Source of the DNA: Lojkania enalia
Lineage: Eukaryota > Ascomycota > Dothideomycetes > Pleosporales
Direction of reading: 5' to 3'
DNA: 64,000 bases
Assembly (NCBI GenBank): GCA_010094045.1
Contig: ML986582.1
Location: 1-64,000 of the forward strand
Positions 25,587 to 34,992 of the stretch are shown in pieces. Position numbers and translations under genes: made by a program. Numbering within the stretch: the first letter of the stretch is position 1; every line of letters starts with the position of its first letter. The notes under the pieces were generated by a model. The model was not told the DNA's origin and did no database searches. It saw only the letters and a program-made list of their open reading frames with translations.

Positions 25587-26342
25587 TGTTAAAGGTCTTG
25601 AAGGGCAAAGCTGGTGGGTATTGAGAATATGTCAAACCAAGTAAGAAAAAGAAGGTTTAGGATTAGAAGATGGTGTTTGGAGCTCTGTTGCTCGTCTTAC
25701 ATGTTGGAGGTGGTCTCTCTGAGGTGTAAGGAAGTCAAGAGCCGGTCCTGAGCCGAGGCATCTTTGGCTTGTGAACACCAGCACCTGTAACGTCCCTCCC
25801 TGCAGGTCGAGAAACCCACCGGGCCGAGCAAATTGAGGGGTACTTCAACTTCGAACAACTCAAAATCTGTGCACACGTTAATATTCACTATGAACCTATG
25901 TTGGTTACGCGCTGTAGCTATTTCTAGCGATCTAGAGCTCATTCGATCTAAAAATTACGATGCGCATTATCGCCTTCGCGCCCAGTTTGCAGAGAGCCCT
26001 GTATTGTGAGCGAAACCCAGTTCCTTCCCTACAGCACCATCATTAGGGTCTTATCACTCCAAAATACTTATTAAACAATGTTATCCGAGCCTTAGAACCT
26101 TACTATAATGGTACGCAGTTGTCCTCAGCCTCGTGTCTACTACGGCACGCAAATTCATATTAGGCCGCTACCCTAGTCGCTACTTCTGATCAGAGAAGGT
26201 TCTAATCCTGGCTAGTGCGGGATTGTCCAGAGCTCTCCCCATAGCCTAAACAATACACACTTGTTTCCATCAAACATCTGCATGTCCGCATCCTCCAATC
26301 GTGCGTCCCCTACTTACGGAAGGCCATAAGCCGATCGTGACT
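25587..26342. other. intergenic
   Basis: Promoter side of the nitronate monooxygenase and downstream side of the lipase locus. No gene supported. A GGTTCTAATCC stretch near 26197 resembles a tRNA B box but no cloverleaf forms around it. Confidence 0.4.
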
Positions 26343-27295
26343 CTAGGCATAACCACTTGGATAGGCCGACCTTATCTGATCCAATCCATACTCGGCCATC
26401 CACTCCGCAGCTTGATAATACCCCTGAATCGAATGGCCTAACGGACCAAATCTAGCCCGAAACTGATGAGTAACCTCGTGTGGCAAGGTATAACGATGAC
26501 CTCTCCAGCATCGAAAATGATACGGAGGAAGAAGTCGTGTCAGATCCCAGTGATTTAAGAAATCCCAGGCTCGGATTTGATACCGCTCATAAAGCTCGTT
26601 GAGCAATGTGATATAGCCCATATCTCCTGCTCCCGTGCTCGCAAACGTGAGATGTTGGATGAGAGATCCAAGGGTGTGATCGGAGGCCTAGTCTTGGGGA
26701 GATGAACATTGAGAGCCATAGATGTGGCGGATATGTTCAATAATATCTGTGAATGCTAAACTATATACTGCTGATCAATTCGTCTACTGGAGATATGATC
26801 CAGAAAAGGGGTTCTCACGTGCTCACACCTCCGCCCATGGAATATCCAGTAATGATCACTTTCATCGGCACCAAGTCATGATCCTGCATTGTAGCAATTG
26901 CGTCACCGAGAGCGGAGAAGACGGCAGTTTTCATCCCATTCCACATATCTAAGTAGAAACAGTGGAACTCTATTCCCGTTAATATGTACCGGATATGGAA
27001 GATCCCACCAGTTTGAGCCCTTGCGATCAGTCCACAGGTTCATATGAATCTCATCATCCGCAGACCCTTGAAAGGCAATGACGATTGTCTTGTGGTCATG
27101 TACGAGAATAGCTGTGCGGCACCGATTGATGCCAGTGTGGATATCAATGGTCGTTAAAGCGGAGTTCATGTAGCGGTTGCGAAGATTGTTCTGCAGAGTA
27201 ACATCTGAAATTTGAGAGGCTTTCCATAGTATCAAGGCAGCATGTTTGACATCATGCCAATCGCTAGTTCCAGGAGTGAGTTCTGCAAGAGGCAT
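26343..27295 (-). pseudogene. class 3 lipase-like gene with one apparent frameshift
   Basis: Alpha/beta-hydrolase of the class 3 lipase type. The ATG is at 27295. The N-terminal part reads to ILVHDHKTIVIAFQGSADD (the usual beta-strand and oxyanion segment) and then WWDLPYP. Near 26975 the frame must shift by one to reach FHCFYLDMWNGMKTAV and then the nucleophile elbow GYSMGGG (Gly-x-Ser-x-Gly). An intron 26826-26688 (139 nt, GTGAGC donor, CTAG acceptor) leads to the last exon 26687-26343, with LTFASTGAGD in the place of the usual TFGSPRVG and RAWDFLNHWD supplying the catalytic Asp region; HSIQGYYQAA near the end may hold the His. No intron fits the frame break: the only donor-acceptor pairs are 20-41 nt apart and out of phase. 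It is therefore probably a recent pseudogene or an assembly error. Its start codon is only about 100 bp from the pogo element. Confidence 0.62.
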
Positions 27296-27396
27296 GATTT
27301 ATCGATTGCGTTAAATGGTCAAGGTTGAACTGAATTGCAAGGCTTGCGGGGCTAAGGCAGGTCCGCTTGCTAGCGCCAAGTTAGCCAGGACGGGTA

Positions 27397-27446
27397 CCCT
27401 GCCTTGGCAGTCAGTGCGCCACGTCACTAAAACGCGCCACCCAACA
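27397..27446 (+). repeat. left terminal inverted repeat of pogo element
   Basis: 50 bp, matched by the reverse complement of 29490-29539 with five mismatches; flanked on its outer side by TA. Confidence 0.92.
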
Positions 27447-27486
27447 ATGCAGTACCCCAACTTCGACGCACTGCATCTCCACCAAT

Positions 27487-29377
27487 ATGGACCCGATTAA
27501 GGCCACGATTGCAGCAATTGAGTCGCGAGGACTAGGAGAAACTTTCTCGTACAGAAAAATCTGCAAAGGAGTTTGGCGTTGTAAGATCTACGTTGACGCG
27601 CTAGCATAAACGCGCCATCCACGCGAAGCAAGTTACCATAAGGAAAAGCCGAAATCTTGACCAATAACAAGAAAAGGAGCTCCTGCGATATATTGAACGC
27701 CTTACTGAACGTGGCCTTCCTCCTATACGGCAGATGATATAAAGCTTTAGCTCTACTATAGCTAAGAAGGATGTCAGTATATTATGGGTTGATCGCTTTA
27801 CTAGGCGCAACGCTGAATCCTTGGTATCACGATGGACGACCGGTATCGACAGCAATCGCTATAAAGCTGATTCCCCAGCTAAGTATAAGCTTTACTTCGA
27901 TCGCCTACAGTAGAAGATTGAGTAGTATCAGATTGAGGCTCAATATATATACAACATAGACGAGAAAGGCTTCCTACTTAGCATTACCTCCCGCATGAAA
28001 AGGATCTTCAATAGGCCTCTATACTAGAGCAAGGCTGTAAGGCAAGCTATCTAGGATGGTAGCTGTAAGTGGATATCGCTTATCGCCTGCATATGCGCCG
28101 ACGGATCTGCCCTAGACCTATTACTCATCTATCAGTCCACCGCGCAGACCCTATAATCAAGCTGGGTTGAAGAAATTAATCCTTAAAAATATTAGGTATT
28201 TATTATTTTATCACAATCTAACTGGTTAAATAATAATATTAGTCTGATATAGCTGCAACTGGTGTTTGATTGACTTACTAAGCTAAAAGCTAGAAGGTCA
28301 TATTGACTATTGATCCTTAACGGCTATGGATCTCACATTACTATGGATTTTATTAACTATTGCAATCGCAATAAGATCCTATTAGCTATCTATCCACCAC
28401 ATTCGACCTATACCTTATTGCTACTAGATGTTTGTATCTTTAAGCCTCTATTAACAGCGTATTTAAATGAGCTATCAGCCTTTTTATACAGAAGCTAAGG
28501 ACTATCCTCAATCACTAAGAGAGACTTCTTTAGCCTATTCTAGAAGGCCTGGGTCAATACTTTAAGGCAGCTAATAATACTCCGGGCCTTTGAAGCTATA
28601 GGCATCTCGCCCCTAGATCCGACGACTATCCTCAAGCGATTTAACCAGGCTCACCCACCTAAGCAGGGATTATGAGAGAGCTTAACCTCAGTACTCAGCG
28701 CTTTAGATTGGAGAAAGATCGACCGGCTGCTAAAGGCTGTTGTTTAAACAGGGGGTGGTAATAAGGCTGAGAAGCTAAGCTAAACTGTACACTTAATCTC
28801 TATACAGAAGCAACTTCTAGAGCACGAAAATTAAGGCCTGCGGGAAGCTCTAGCTGCTAAAAAGAGATGCTTAAAGCGAGGCAGACCTCTGCCTTTTAAT
28901 CAGCCTCATGAATATTATAGGGGAGCTGTTTTCTGGTCACCTTATAGTGTACAGCGGGCACGCGATCGTTAATACTAAAAAGATACTGAGGAACATCAAT
29001 TACAGCTTCAAAAAAGTGAGCAATCAGAGGCCCGTAGGGCTAGCCGGCAGCTTAAAGCAAGACTACTCCAGGAGAGGCGCGTCGCTCAGGTAACTACTAA
29101 GGATGCACGCGCGAAGCAGAAGGCTGATTAGGCTACTGAGCGACGCCTTAATTAACAGGCCTGTAGGGTACAAAAATAACGTCACGATCGTATCAAATTA
29201 TCCTAAAAAGGTAATAAGAGGGCTTTAAAGCCTTCTAGTGGACCTATCAAAAAAAAAAAAAAAAAAAAAAAACAGCCTCAGCGTGTGGCTGTAGATGTGG
29301 ATAAGGCCTTATCTGTTGCATCTGCCTCACGGTCGCGTAGAGGCCGAATCATCAGAACACCAAGTAGATATCTTTAA
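27487..29377 (+). pseudogene. pogo/Fot1-like transposase, inactivated
   Basis: Would have bound the element's inverted repeats (N-terminal HTH plus CENP-B-like HTH) and cut DNA with a DDE/D domain. Visible: start MDPIKATIAAIES; after a one-base shift near 27560, KEFGVVRSTLTR (HTH); QEKELLRYIERLTERGLPP (CENP-B type); WVDRFTRRN; YNIDEKGF with the first catalytic Asp; then LILNGYGSHIT, where the second catalytic Asp (normally LDGHGSH) is Asn; and PPHSTYTLLLLDVCIFKPL with the third. The C-terminal part is the usual charged tail (GRPLPFNQPHEYYRGAVFWSP) with an A-run at 29249-29272. Stops are mostly TAG/TAA where Gln is expected and TAG/TGA for Trp or Arg, the C-to-T and G-to-A changes that RIP makes. 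Not functional. Confidence 0.9.
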
Positions 29378-29489
29378 TCCGAGTAGCTAGCAATCATCTA
29401 CAGGCCTAGGAGGCATCAACTTCAAAAAATCTCGTGATAATACTGATTGTGGGTGGCTCAGTAGCCTCATGTTGCTGGCCAAGTGATCA

Positions 29490-29539
29490 TGTTAGGTGGC
29501 GCGTTTTAGTGATGCGGCGCACCGACTGCCAATGCAGGG
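29490..29539 (-). repeat. right terminal inverted repeat of pogo element
   Basis: 50 bp, reverse complement of the left repeat with five mismatches, followed by the TA duplication at 29540-29541. Confidence 0.92.
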
Positions 29540-29541
29540 TA

Positions 29542-30150
29542 ATCCCCCTGATCAGAGGTACCGACCAAGGGGGGGCGACCCTGCATGAGTTCGCGCGCGA
29601 CAGCAAACACAAGGCTAATAATGACTTCCTAGCATTAGAGGGAGGTTCTACGACTCAAACAAGGCCCTTTAACAAGAATTTGAAGTGGTAAGGGCTTAAC
29701 AATGGTGCTAAGTGGAGTGAAGTCTGTTAGGCCATGAACGGAGGCGCTTTATAAACCAGATGCGAAGGCGATAACGTGAAGGTAATTTTTAGGTAGGAGG
29801 GAGTTTAAATATTTAGAAATATCGAGAGCATACGGAATACACAGGACTGTAGTAAAAACAACATATGCGCAGAGTTTGAGGTGTTTTAAAGTTAAAAGTA
29901 CCTGTTGGTTTTCTCGTAGGAATGGACGTTAATCGCCGAGTGATGATGCCAACTCCGATTCAACGCTGAGTCATCATACATGCAAAGCCAGTTACCACGA
30001 AGCACATGCCCTGCTATATTTTCTCTGTTGATTGTGGATTATTGCGTGTTTGTTGAAATGCGTAAATTCATAGCGTTTGTAGTGTAAGATGGTTTGGGTA
30101 GGCGGTCAAGGACCCACTCAAAATAGTTAGGGGCTCCAAAAAAGAAAAGT
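29542..30150. other. intergenic, tail of 5S-like copy 1 at right side
   Basis: No gene seen. About 30040-30150 holds a downstream segment that resembles the DNA downstream of the second 5S-like copy (shared GAGTGGGTCC...ACCGCC at about 30105-30123 and 30473-30491). Confidence 0.45.
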
Positions 30151-30268
30151 ACATACAACAGCGGGTATTCCCTAATTGTCTCCAACTTAGGTACTAATCC
30201 ACCGGTGCACGGCTTGAGTACGCATAGTGGACAGGATGCGCTATTTTCTGTGCCCTGTGATCGTATGT
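30151..30268 (-). rRNA. divergent 5S rRNA-like gene, copy 1
   Basis: 118 nt, read on the minus strand from 30268. It begins ACATACGA and ends TTGTATGT, which pair as helix I with one G-T wobble. All other 5S helices form: helix II GCAC with GTGC, helix III CGCA with TGCG around a 12-nt loop, helix IV CCTAA-G-TTG with CAA-TTAGG closed by a GAGA (GNRA) loop with one bulged G, and helix V GTGG with CCGC. Conserved 5S blocks such as TCAAGCC and CACCGG, ATTAGTA and GGGAATA are in place. Right after the 3' end comes TTTTCTTTTTT, a good Pol III terminator, and an AT-rich stretch lies 25-35 nt upstream, where ascomycete 5S genes carry a TATA-like element. The sequence is far from a standard ascomycete 5S, so activity is uncertain. 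Confidence 0.72.
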
Positions 30269-30353
30269 GATAGTCGCGTCCACGAAACTTCATTATTATT
30301 AAAGGGTTTCTCTACGTCAGTAAAATTAATTTGAAATCCCTCTACCCCTCTTT

Positions 30354-30371
30354 AAAAAAAAAAAAAAAAAA
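30354..30371 (+). repeat. poly-A tract between the two 5S-like copies
   Basis: 18 consecutive A. It lies upstream of copy 1 and at the distal end of the tail of copy 2, so it could mark the end of a retroposed unit, but tandem duplication explains the layout equally well. Confidence 0.9.
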
Positions 30372-30533
30372 CAACTGAAAAGGCAGAACTAGATGATTTG
30401 ATTTCTGGGAAACCACGAAAATCTTGATGGTTTGCGCATCGAATGAATGGCAAATGAGATAGTACAGGCCGGCGGTGAGGGACCCACTCGGAGAATCCGC
30501 TAAGACTTAAAGGCCCAAAACAAAAATTTGACT

Positions 30534-30651
30534 ACATACGACAGCGGGGATTCGCCTATAGTCTCCTAGAAGGCTACTAACCCGCCGGTGAATGGCTTAT
30601 TAGAGGATATCGGACGGGTTCCGAAGTTTTCCGTTCCCAGTGGTCGTATGT
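30534..30651 (-). rRNA. divergent 5S rRNA-like gene, copy 2
   Basis: 118 nt, minus strand from 30651, exactly the length of copy 1 and 383 bp away in the same orientation. Helix I is eight perfect pairs (ACATACGA with TCGTATGT). Helix II is GAA with TTC plus GG with CC, helix III GGA with TCC around a 12-nt loop, helix IV GCCT/AGGC and TAG/CTA with a GAGA loop, helix V GCGGG with CCCGC. The blocks ATAAGCC, CACCGG, GTTAGTAG and GCGAATCC match typical fungal 5S. A T5 run follows about ten nt downstream and an AAATAAAA lies about 20-27 nt upstream. It differs from copy 1 at many stem positions, yet the partner bases change with them. Function unproven. Confidence 0.75.
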
Positions 30652-32062
30652 GGTAGGTTCGCACGGATTTTTATTTGATATCACAGAGAACCTTGACGCT
30701 GTCCATTCGACTTCATTTGTTTGCGGCTGTATCAAGTAGAAATCCCGGCCTATTTCGTGTGGAAAAAAATTTTTTTTTTTAATTTTTTTTTTGGACGTTG
30801 TTGTGTGGTGCTTACGCTGTGTTGCACTTTCCGTCGTGAGCGATTGTTGAGCGGCTTTGTTTTTGGTGGGTGAGTTCAAACCGTAGCCACAGTATTAGTA
30901 AGGGCATCGTATATCTTCTCACATAATTATTCTTGAATTCCTTGAAACCAAATAATTTTCACTGTAGCTGAATTTCAAATTCAAAGAACCAAGCATGTGT
31001 CGTAGAATTACTACTTTAGATTTTTACGCTTTGTTAATTCGGGAAATGCATCATGATCGAATTTGCTGTAGTTTAATTTCGCAATAAGTCAATTTGGCCC
31101 ATCTACCCCATCTCGGATTCAAATATTCGAATATCTGCTGATGTTCTTTGCGATGCGAGCATATCGAGATGAGGGAAGAGCCTCTCATGTAATCTTAATT
31201 CCAACAAAAGAGAACCTCAACACAGTGTAGTCTCGGAGATGCCACGCAGTTTCAGTCCTAACAAAGATACCCAACTTAATCTTATTACTTTAGCCAAGAT
31301 GAAGGAGATATCTTGCGTTTAGGGTTGAAGCTTGGTCTAGGGAACTGTTCGGCAAATCACAGCCTCTCCCAATCTTGCCGTTTCGGGTAATTATCGCTAG
31401 ACTATTTCGCATTATTCCCATTTTGGTAATTATCGCTAGCTCTTATTTTCATTCATTAAGTTCTGTCTTCGTAAGCACGTAAATGTTTCAAAGCCTGGGG
31501 TTTCTTTTCTCGTACATTTCGCTCAACGCCACATCGCAATCATTTGATCCTCACGCTTCATCTCTCTCGGCTGAATATGCGGCTTCCCATCTGCAGAAAT
31601 CGAAATCCCATCCTTAACACAAGTGTTCTACCGGATATATGTGCTGGACGTAGATTGCTGGTTCCGTGGTCGGCATTATTTAAAGCGCCTGTCGCCAAGG
31701 CTAGAAGTTTGTTGTGTGGCACATGTCACGTTTCAGGCTGGCCGGAAAACTTGAATGGAGATCTAGGGATTGTATGCTTAACTCCGTACGTACGGAGATT
31801 TTCTATGCGCACGTCACGCAGTTGTAACAGGATTTGCTACGAGCTTTGGCCCCACCGCAAGGTGCTATGATCACACGTTTAGGGACGCGTACATATGTTG
31901 ATATGTATATATATCTTGACTCCGTCGTCCTAGAGACTGATTTTTCGTTGCAATAAAAATACCTAGTACTTATCTTAAACTTCACCTCGTAGACCTCACG
32001 TTCTTTACTTCAACAGTTAACATCTTGATTTCCAGCTTGTGGTCTCATTGAAGAGTTTGAGC
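30652..32062. other. intergenic
   Basis: AT-rich, with a T/A low-complexity tract at 30765-30793. The right end is the promoter of the PEBP-like gene. No gene supported. Confidence 0.45.
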
Positions 32063-32829
32063 ATGTACATCACATCCTCTGCTCTTTTCGCCGCTCTGGT
32101 TAGCTTTGCGCAGGCGCAAACTACACCACAAGGCTTCTCTCCTTCCGTCAATACAATGCTGCCTGTTATTTTCAATTCAACATCTGTGTCAACACCTGGC
32201 CAGCAACTCACAATAGCCGGTTCGTTCCTTTACTCCCGTAATCTATCCAAGCTAATCAAAGGCAAGAAACGGCACAACAACCCCAACTCGCTCTCTCAAG
32301 CTCCGACGTGTCCTCATCAGATACCTACATGTTCATTATGGTAGACCTCGATATCCCACCCATGGGCAACAGCACCAGCCGCAACACATTGCTCCATGCT
32401 ATGATAACTGATTTCAAAGCAACATCGCAAACCCTCACAGACTCCTCCGTCCTCCTTACCTCCCAGCAGATAGGACCAGCAGCCTACATCGGTCCTGCTC
32501 CTCCCGAGACAGACACCGTAGCGCACCGCTATGTTGAACTGCTCTTCCAACAGCCCTCTACACTACAAGTTTCCGCAGACGATTTTCAAGAGGTGTCAGA
32601 CAGAATTGGCTTTGATGTTAGTAGCTTTATGGAGGAGAATGGATTAAGTGAGCCGGTGGCAGGCAATTTCTTTACAGTGGATCCGAGAGCCGGGAATAAT
32701 GCTACGGCGACGAGCACAGGGGGTATTGTTATGAATACTTTGCAGCCGTTTGAAGGTGTTGCCGTGGAGAAGAAAGTTTCTTTGGGGTTGGTAGGATTGC
32801 TGGGTGGTTTGGCTTTGTTGCTTGTATAA
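32063..32829 (+). CDS. secreted PEBP-like protein, probably GPI-anchored
   Basis: Phosphatidylethanolamine-binding-protein-like domain on the cell surface. Model: exon 1 32063-32219, intron 32220-32266 (47 nt, GTTCGT donor, GCTAATC branch), exon 2 32267-32829; 239 aa. Residues 1-19 are a signal peptide ending AQAQ. The PEBP signatures MVDLDIP (for the DPD-P segment) and LLHAMITDF, then a Tyr-rich IGPAPPETDTVAHRYVELL block, follow in family order. The C-terminus has a Ser/Thr-poor spacer and a strongly hydrophobic last 18 residues (LGLVGLLGGLALLLV), as for a GPI signal. I start at the ATG at 32063 because it opens the signal peptide. Ligand and role are unknown. Confidence 0.85.
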
Positions 32830-33189
32830 GGGGTCTGAGAATGGAGCGGAACTGATATTATGAACTTGTGGGACTAGGATATTTTAACTGTATTTGTATG
32901 TGAGCTTCAAAAGGGGAAAAACTAGAGGATTGAGAATTTGAACGGATGGCTGCTATCAATAGAAGCAGGATATGATTTTATTACCTTGAGACTTTAATTC
33001 CGAACTTTAATTCCGGATTTTGCACCTTGTGATTGGGGAACGAGTCTCCAGAAAGGGAAGGTATATGTGGTTGAGGTGGCTTAATCGATGCATTCCTCTT
33101 TCGAAGGTTTTATCCGCAGTACTCTCAAACACCGCATCACCGAACATTAAGGCTATCTAGTATATCTAAGTCTGACCATGACGGAACAT
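32830..33189. other. intergenic
   Basis: 3' UTR side of the PEBP-like gene; no gene seen. Confidence 0.4.
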
Positions 33190-34960
33190 CCCATGCATTA
33201 TTACTAGTAGCCGTCATTAGTGGAACCAAAAAATTTTCGACTAATCGCCCTTGAGCCTGCCAAAAGCTCTGCTCGCCCGCCCAAACACATAATATTCCAT
33301 GTTTTCTTGGACAATCATCCTCTGTATGCTGTTCTGTCTTACGAATGGAAGGGAGAACGATCTCAGATTCCAATGATGTGCAAGAAGGACTCCACGATCC
33401 TGTTTACGCTAAACTGCTATGCGATGCTCAAATGATTACAGTGCTGAACATACGTCCAGTTGCTTTGGGTAGATTCCATTCCCACAAATCAAAATGACAT
33501 TGAGGAACATAGTCCACAAGTTGCTATGATGCACGACATATATGCATCGTCTGATCGCACTTTCGTTTGGTTAGGCCAAGGGAATCCCTCTGCAAATCTT
33601 GCCCTAAAGTTTGGACTAAGAGCAAAAAAAATTGTTTTTTTTTAATAATATAAGCATCTCCGAAGGATTCTACTTAGGAACAATTTACTATCGTGGGATA
33701 TGCTAGATACACACAAGTGAAACACACTAATCTTATTATAAAAATTTCGTGTATACGCGATTGAATCTAATTCAATTTAGGCTGCTCCTCCGAAGCGCTA
33801 TTTGCGCTTACCAATAAATCGTATAGATCTAGGATGTGGATAATCTAGGAGTATTCTGCCTCAATACTACCCCTTTATTATGGGGATGCTAGACAGGCAT
33901 ATGGGATGGGAACTCTCAGAGCCATACATAAGAAATTTCAGAAACCCAAAGGTTTTACTACACCAGCTACGACATTAAAGTACTCCTCCATTGGTTATAG
34001 CGCGGTTTCGACGAGATGAGATACGGAGCTTCTAAATTGTTGGAGTAGTATGCCCACCTCCCTCGGAAGTCAGGCTTAGATAAACGGGACAAAATATTTG
34101 CCTTGAAAGAGTTTTTTGAAAAAACTCTTGGAGGCCTTGCCATCGACTATGTTAAATCTGTCTGGGAGGTCTATGCTGAAGCCACAGAATTGACTATTAT
34201 CAATGAAAGTCACTTGAGATATTGGACTATATAGACCACCCCTCGGGCGATGACAGACTATAAAATGCTTTGTGGACTGAGAATCATGAGACTACATAGA
34301 ATAGTAGCCCTAAATATTGCTTCTTGCTAGATACAATAGGGTTGTATCTAGAAGGAAAGATTGCTTGATAGATATTGGATCACGCCAATTATTTGTTTCC
34401 ACAAATGGATTTTCGAAGGATGCTATTTGTTATTGATGGAGTTGGAGTTGATGACAGTAATCGTAACTAGATGTGTCCTCGGACGGTGTGAAGTTTTTAT
34501 AATGACATTGCCGTCTCGCATTTCTCGGACTTGAGACGTATTTTTGTGCCAGAGTAAAATTACTCGATCCCCACAACAGATACACAATGGCGGCTCTAAA
34601 CATAATTGATTGCGTTTGGACGTCTAATGGACTTGCGGCTATCCTAGAGATTCAGGGCGAAACACCATTTCTCAATAGACTGAACGGCACCGTATTATTC
34701 TCGGCTTCAGAGAGTCTTTAGAGTATTACCGAGAAACGGCGTATAGGCGGGTCACAAAATCACCCTGGTCTTGGGCTCCTCTACGCCTTTTACTATGTGG
34801 CAAGTCGATGGCGGATAGGTCCTCATCGGTCCTGGTATAGTTTCCGGGACAATGGAACGCCAATTATGGCCTGATGGTGGAAGTTCACTCGAAGAGCTTG
34901 TGATATTTTGACTTGGAGAAGCTGTTGAATACTCAGCTCCCTTATTTGGAATTCGAAATA
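33190..34960 (+). pseudogene. HET-domain (heterokaryon incompatibility) gene relic
   Basis: HET proteins trigger cell death when unlike fungal strains fuse. Here the N-terminal HET motifs are readable: YAVLSYEWKG (usually YxALSYxWG), then two TGA codons where Arg (CGA) is expected (near 33433 and 33442), then LLWVDSIPTNQNDIEEHS (usual LWVDAICINQ) and MMHDIYASSDRTFVWLG. Further on, in other frames, DKRDKIFALK (usual D-x-RDK-I-Y-A-L) with DYVKSVWEVYAEAT at about 34090-34190, and a C-terminal TPFTMWQVDGG...LIGPGIVSGTM block near 34790-34850. Many stops and frame changes in between show it is dead. The A/T-rich middle (33620-33850) is badly eroded. Confidence 0.78.
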
Positions 34961-34992
34961 ACATGTACGTTAGACGGTGGGTTCAGTGGAGT

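Larger units (their letters stand above)
27397..29539 (+). mobile_element. complete but dead pogo/Fot1-family DNA transposon
   Basis: A Tc1-mariner superfamily element of 2,143 bp. Both ends are present: 50-bp terminal inverted repeats (27397-27446 and 29490-29539, 45 of 50 positions identical by eye, beginning CCCTGC) and a TA duplication (27395-27396 and 29540-29541), as expected for this superfamily. The single transposase frame starts at 27487 and is read through to 29377, but is broken by a frameshift near 27560 and more than fifteen in-frame stops. It sits about 100 bp upstream of the lipase-like gene. No second copy is visible in the window. Confidence 0.92.

Noticed and set aside
26190..26215. 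tRNA-like GGTTCTAATCC
   Set aside because: No cloverleaf can be folded around it.
30354..30651. 5S-like copy 2 plus A-run as a complete 5S-derived SINE
   Set aside because: No target-site duplication was found, and tandem duplication accounts for the shared tail; kept as an open alternative in the 5S finding only.
30577..30879. 100-codon minus-strand ORF
   Set aside because: It overlaps the 5S-like copy 2 and is Lys/Ser-rich through A/T runs; the RNA structure explains the sequence better.
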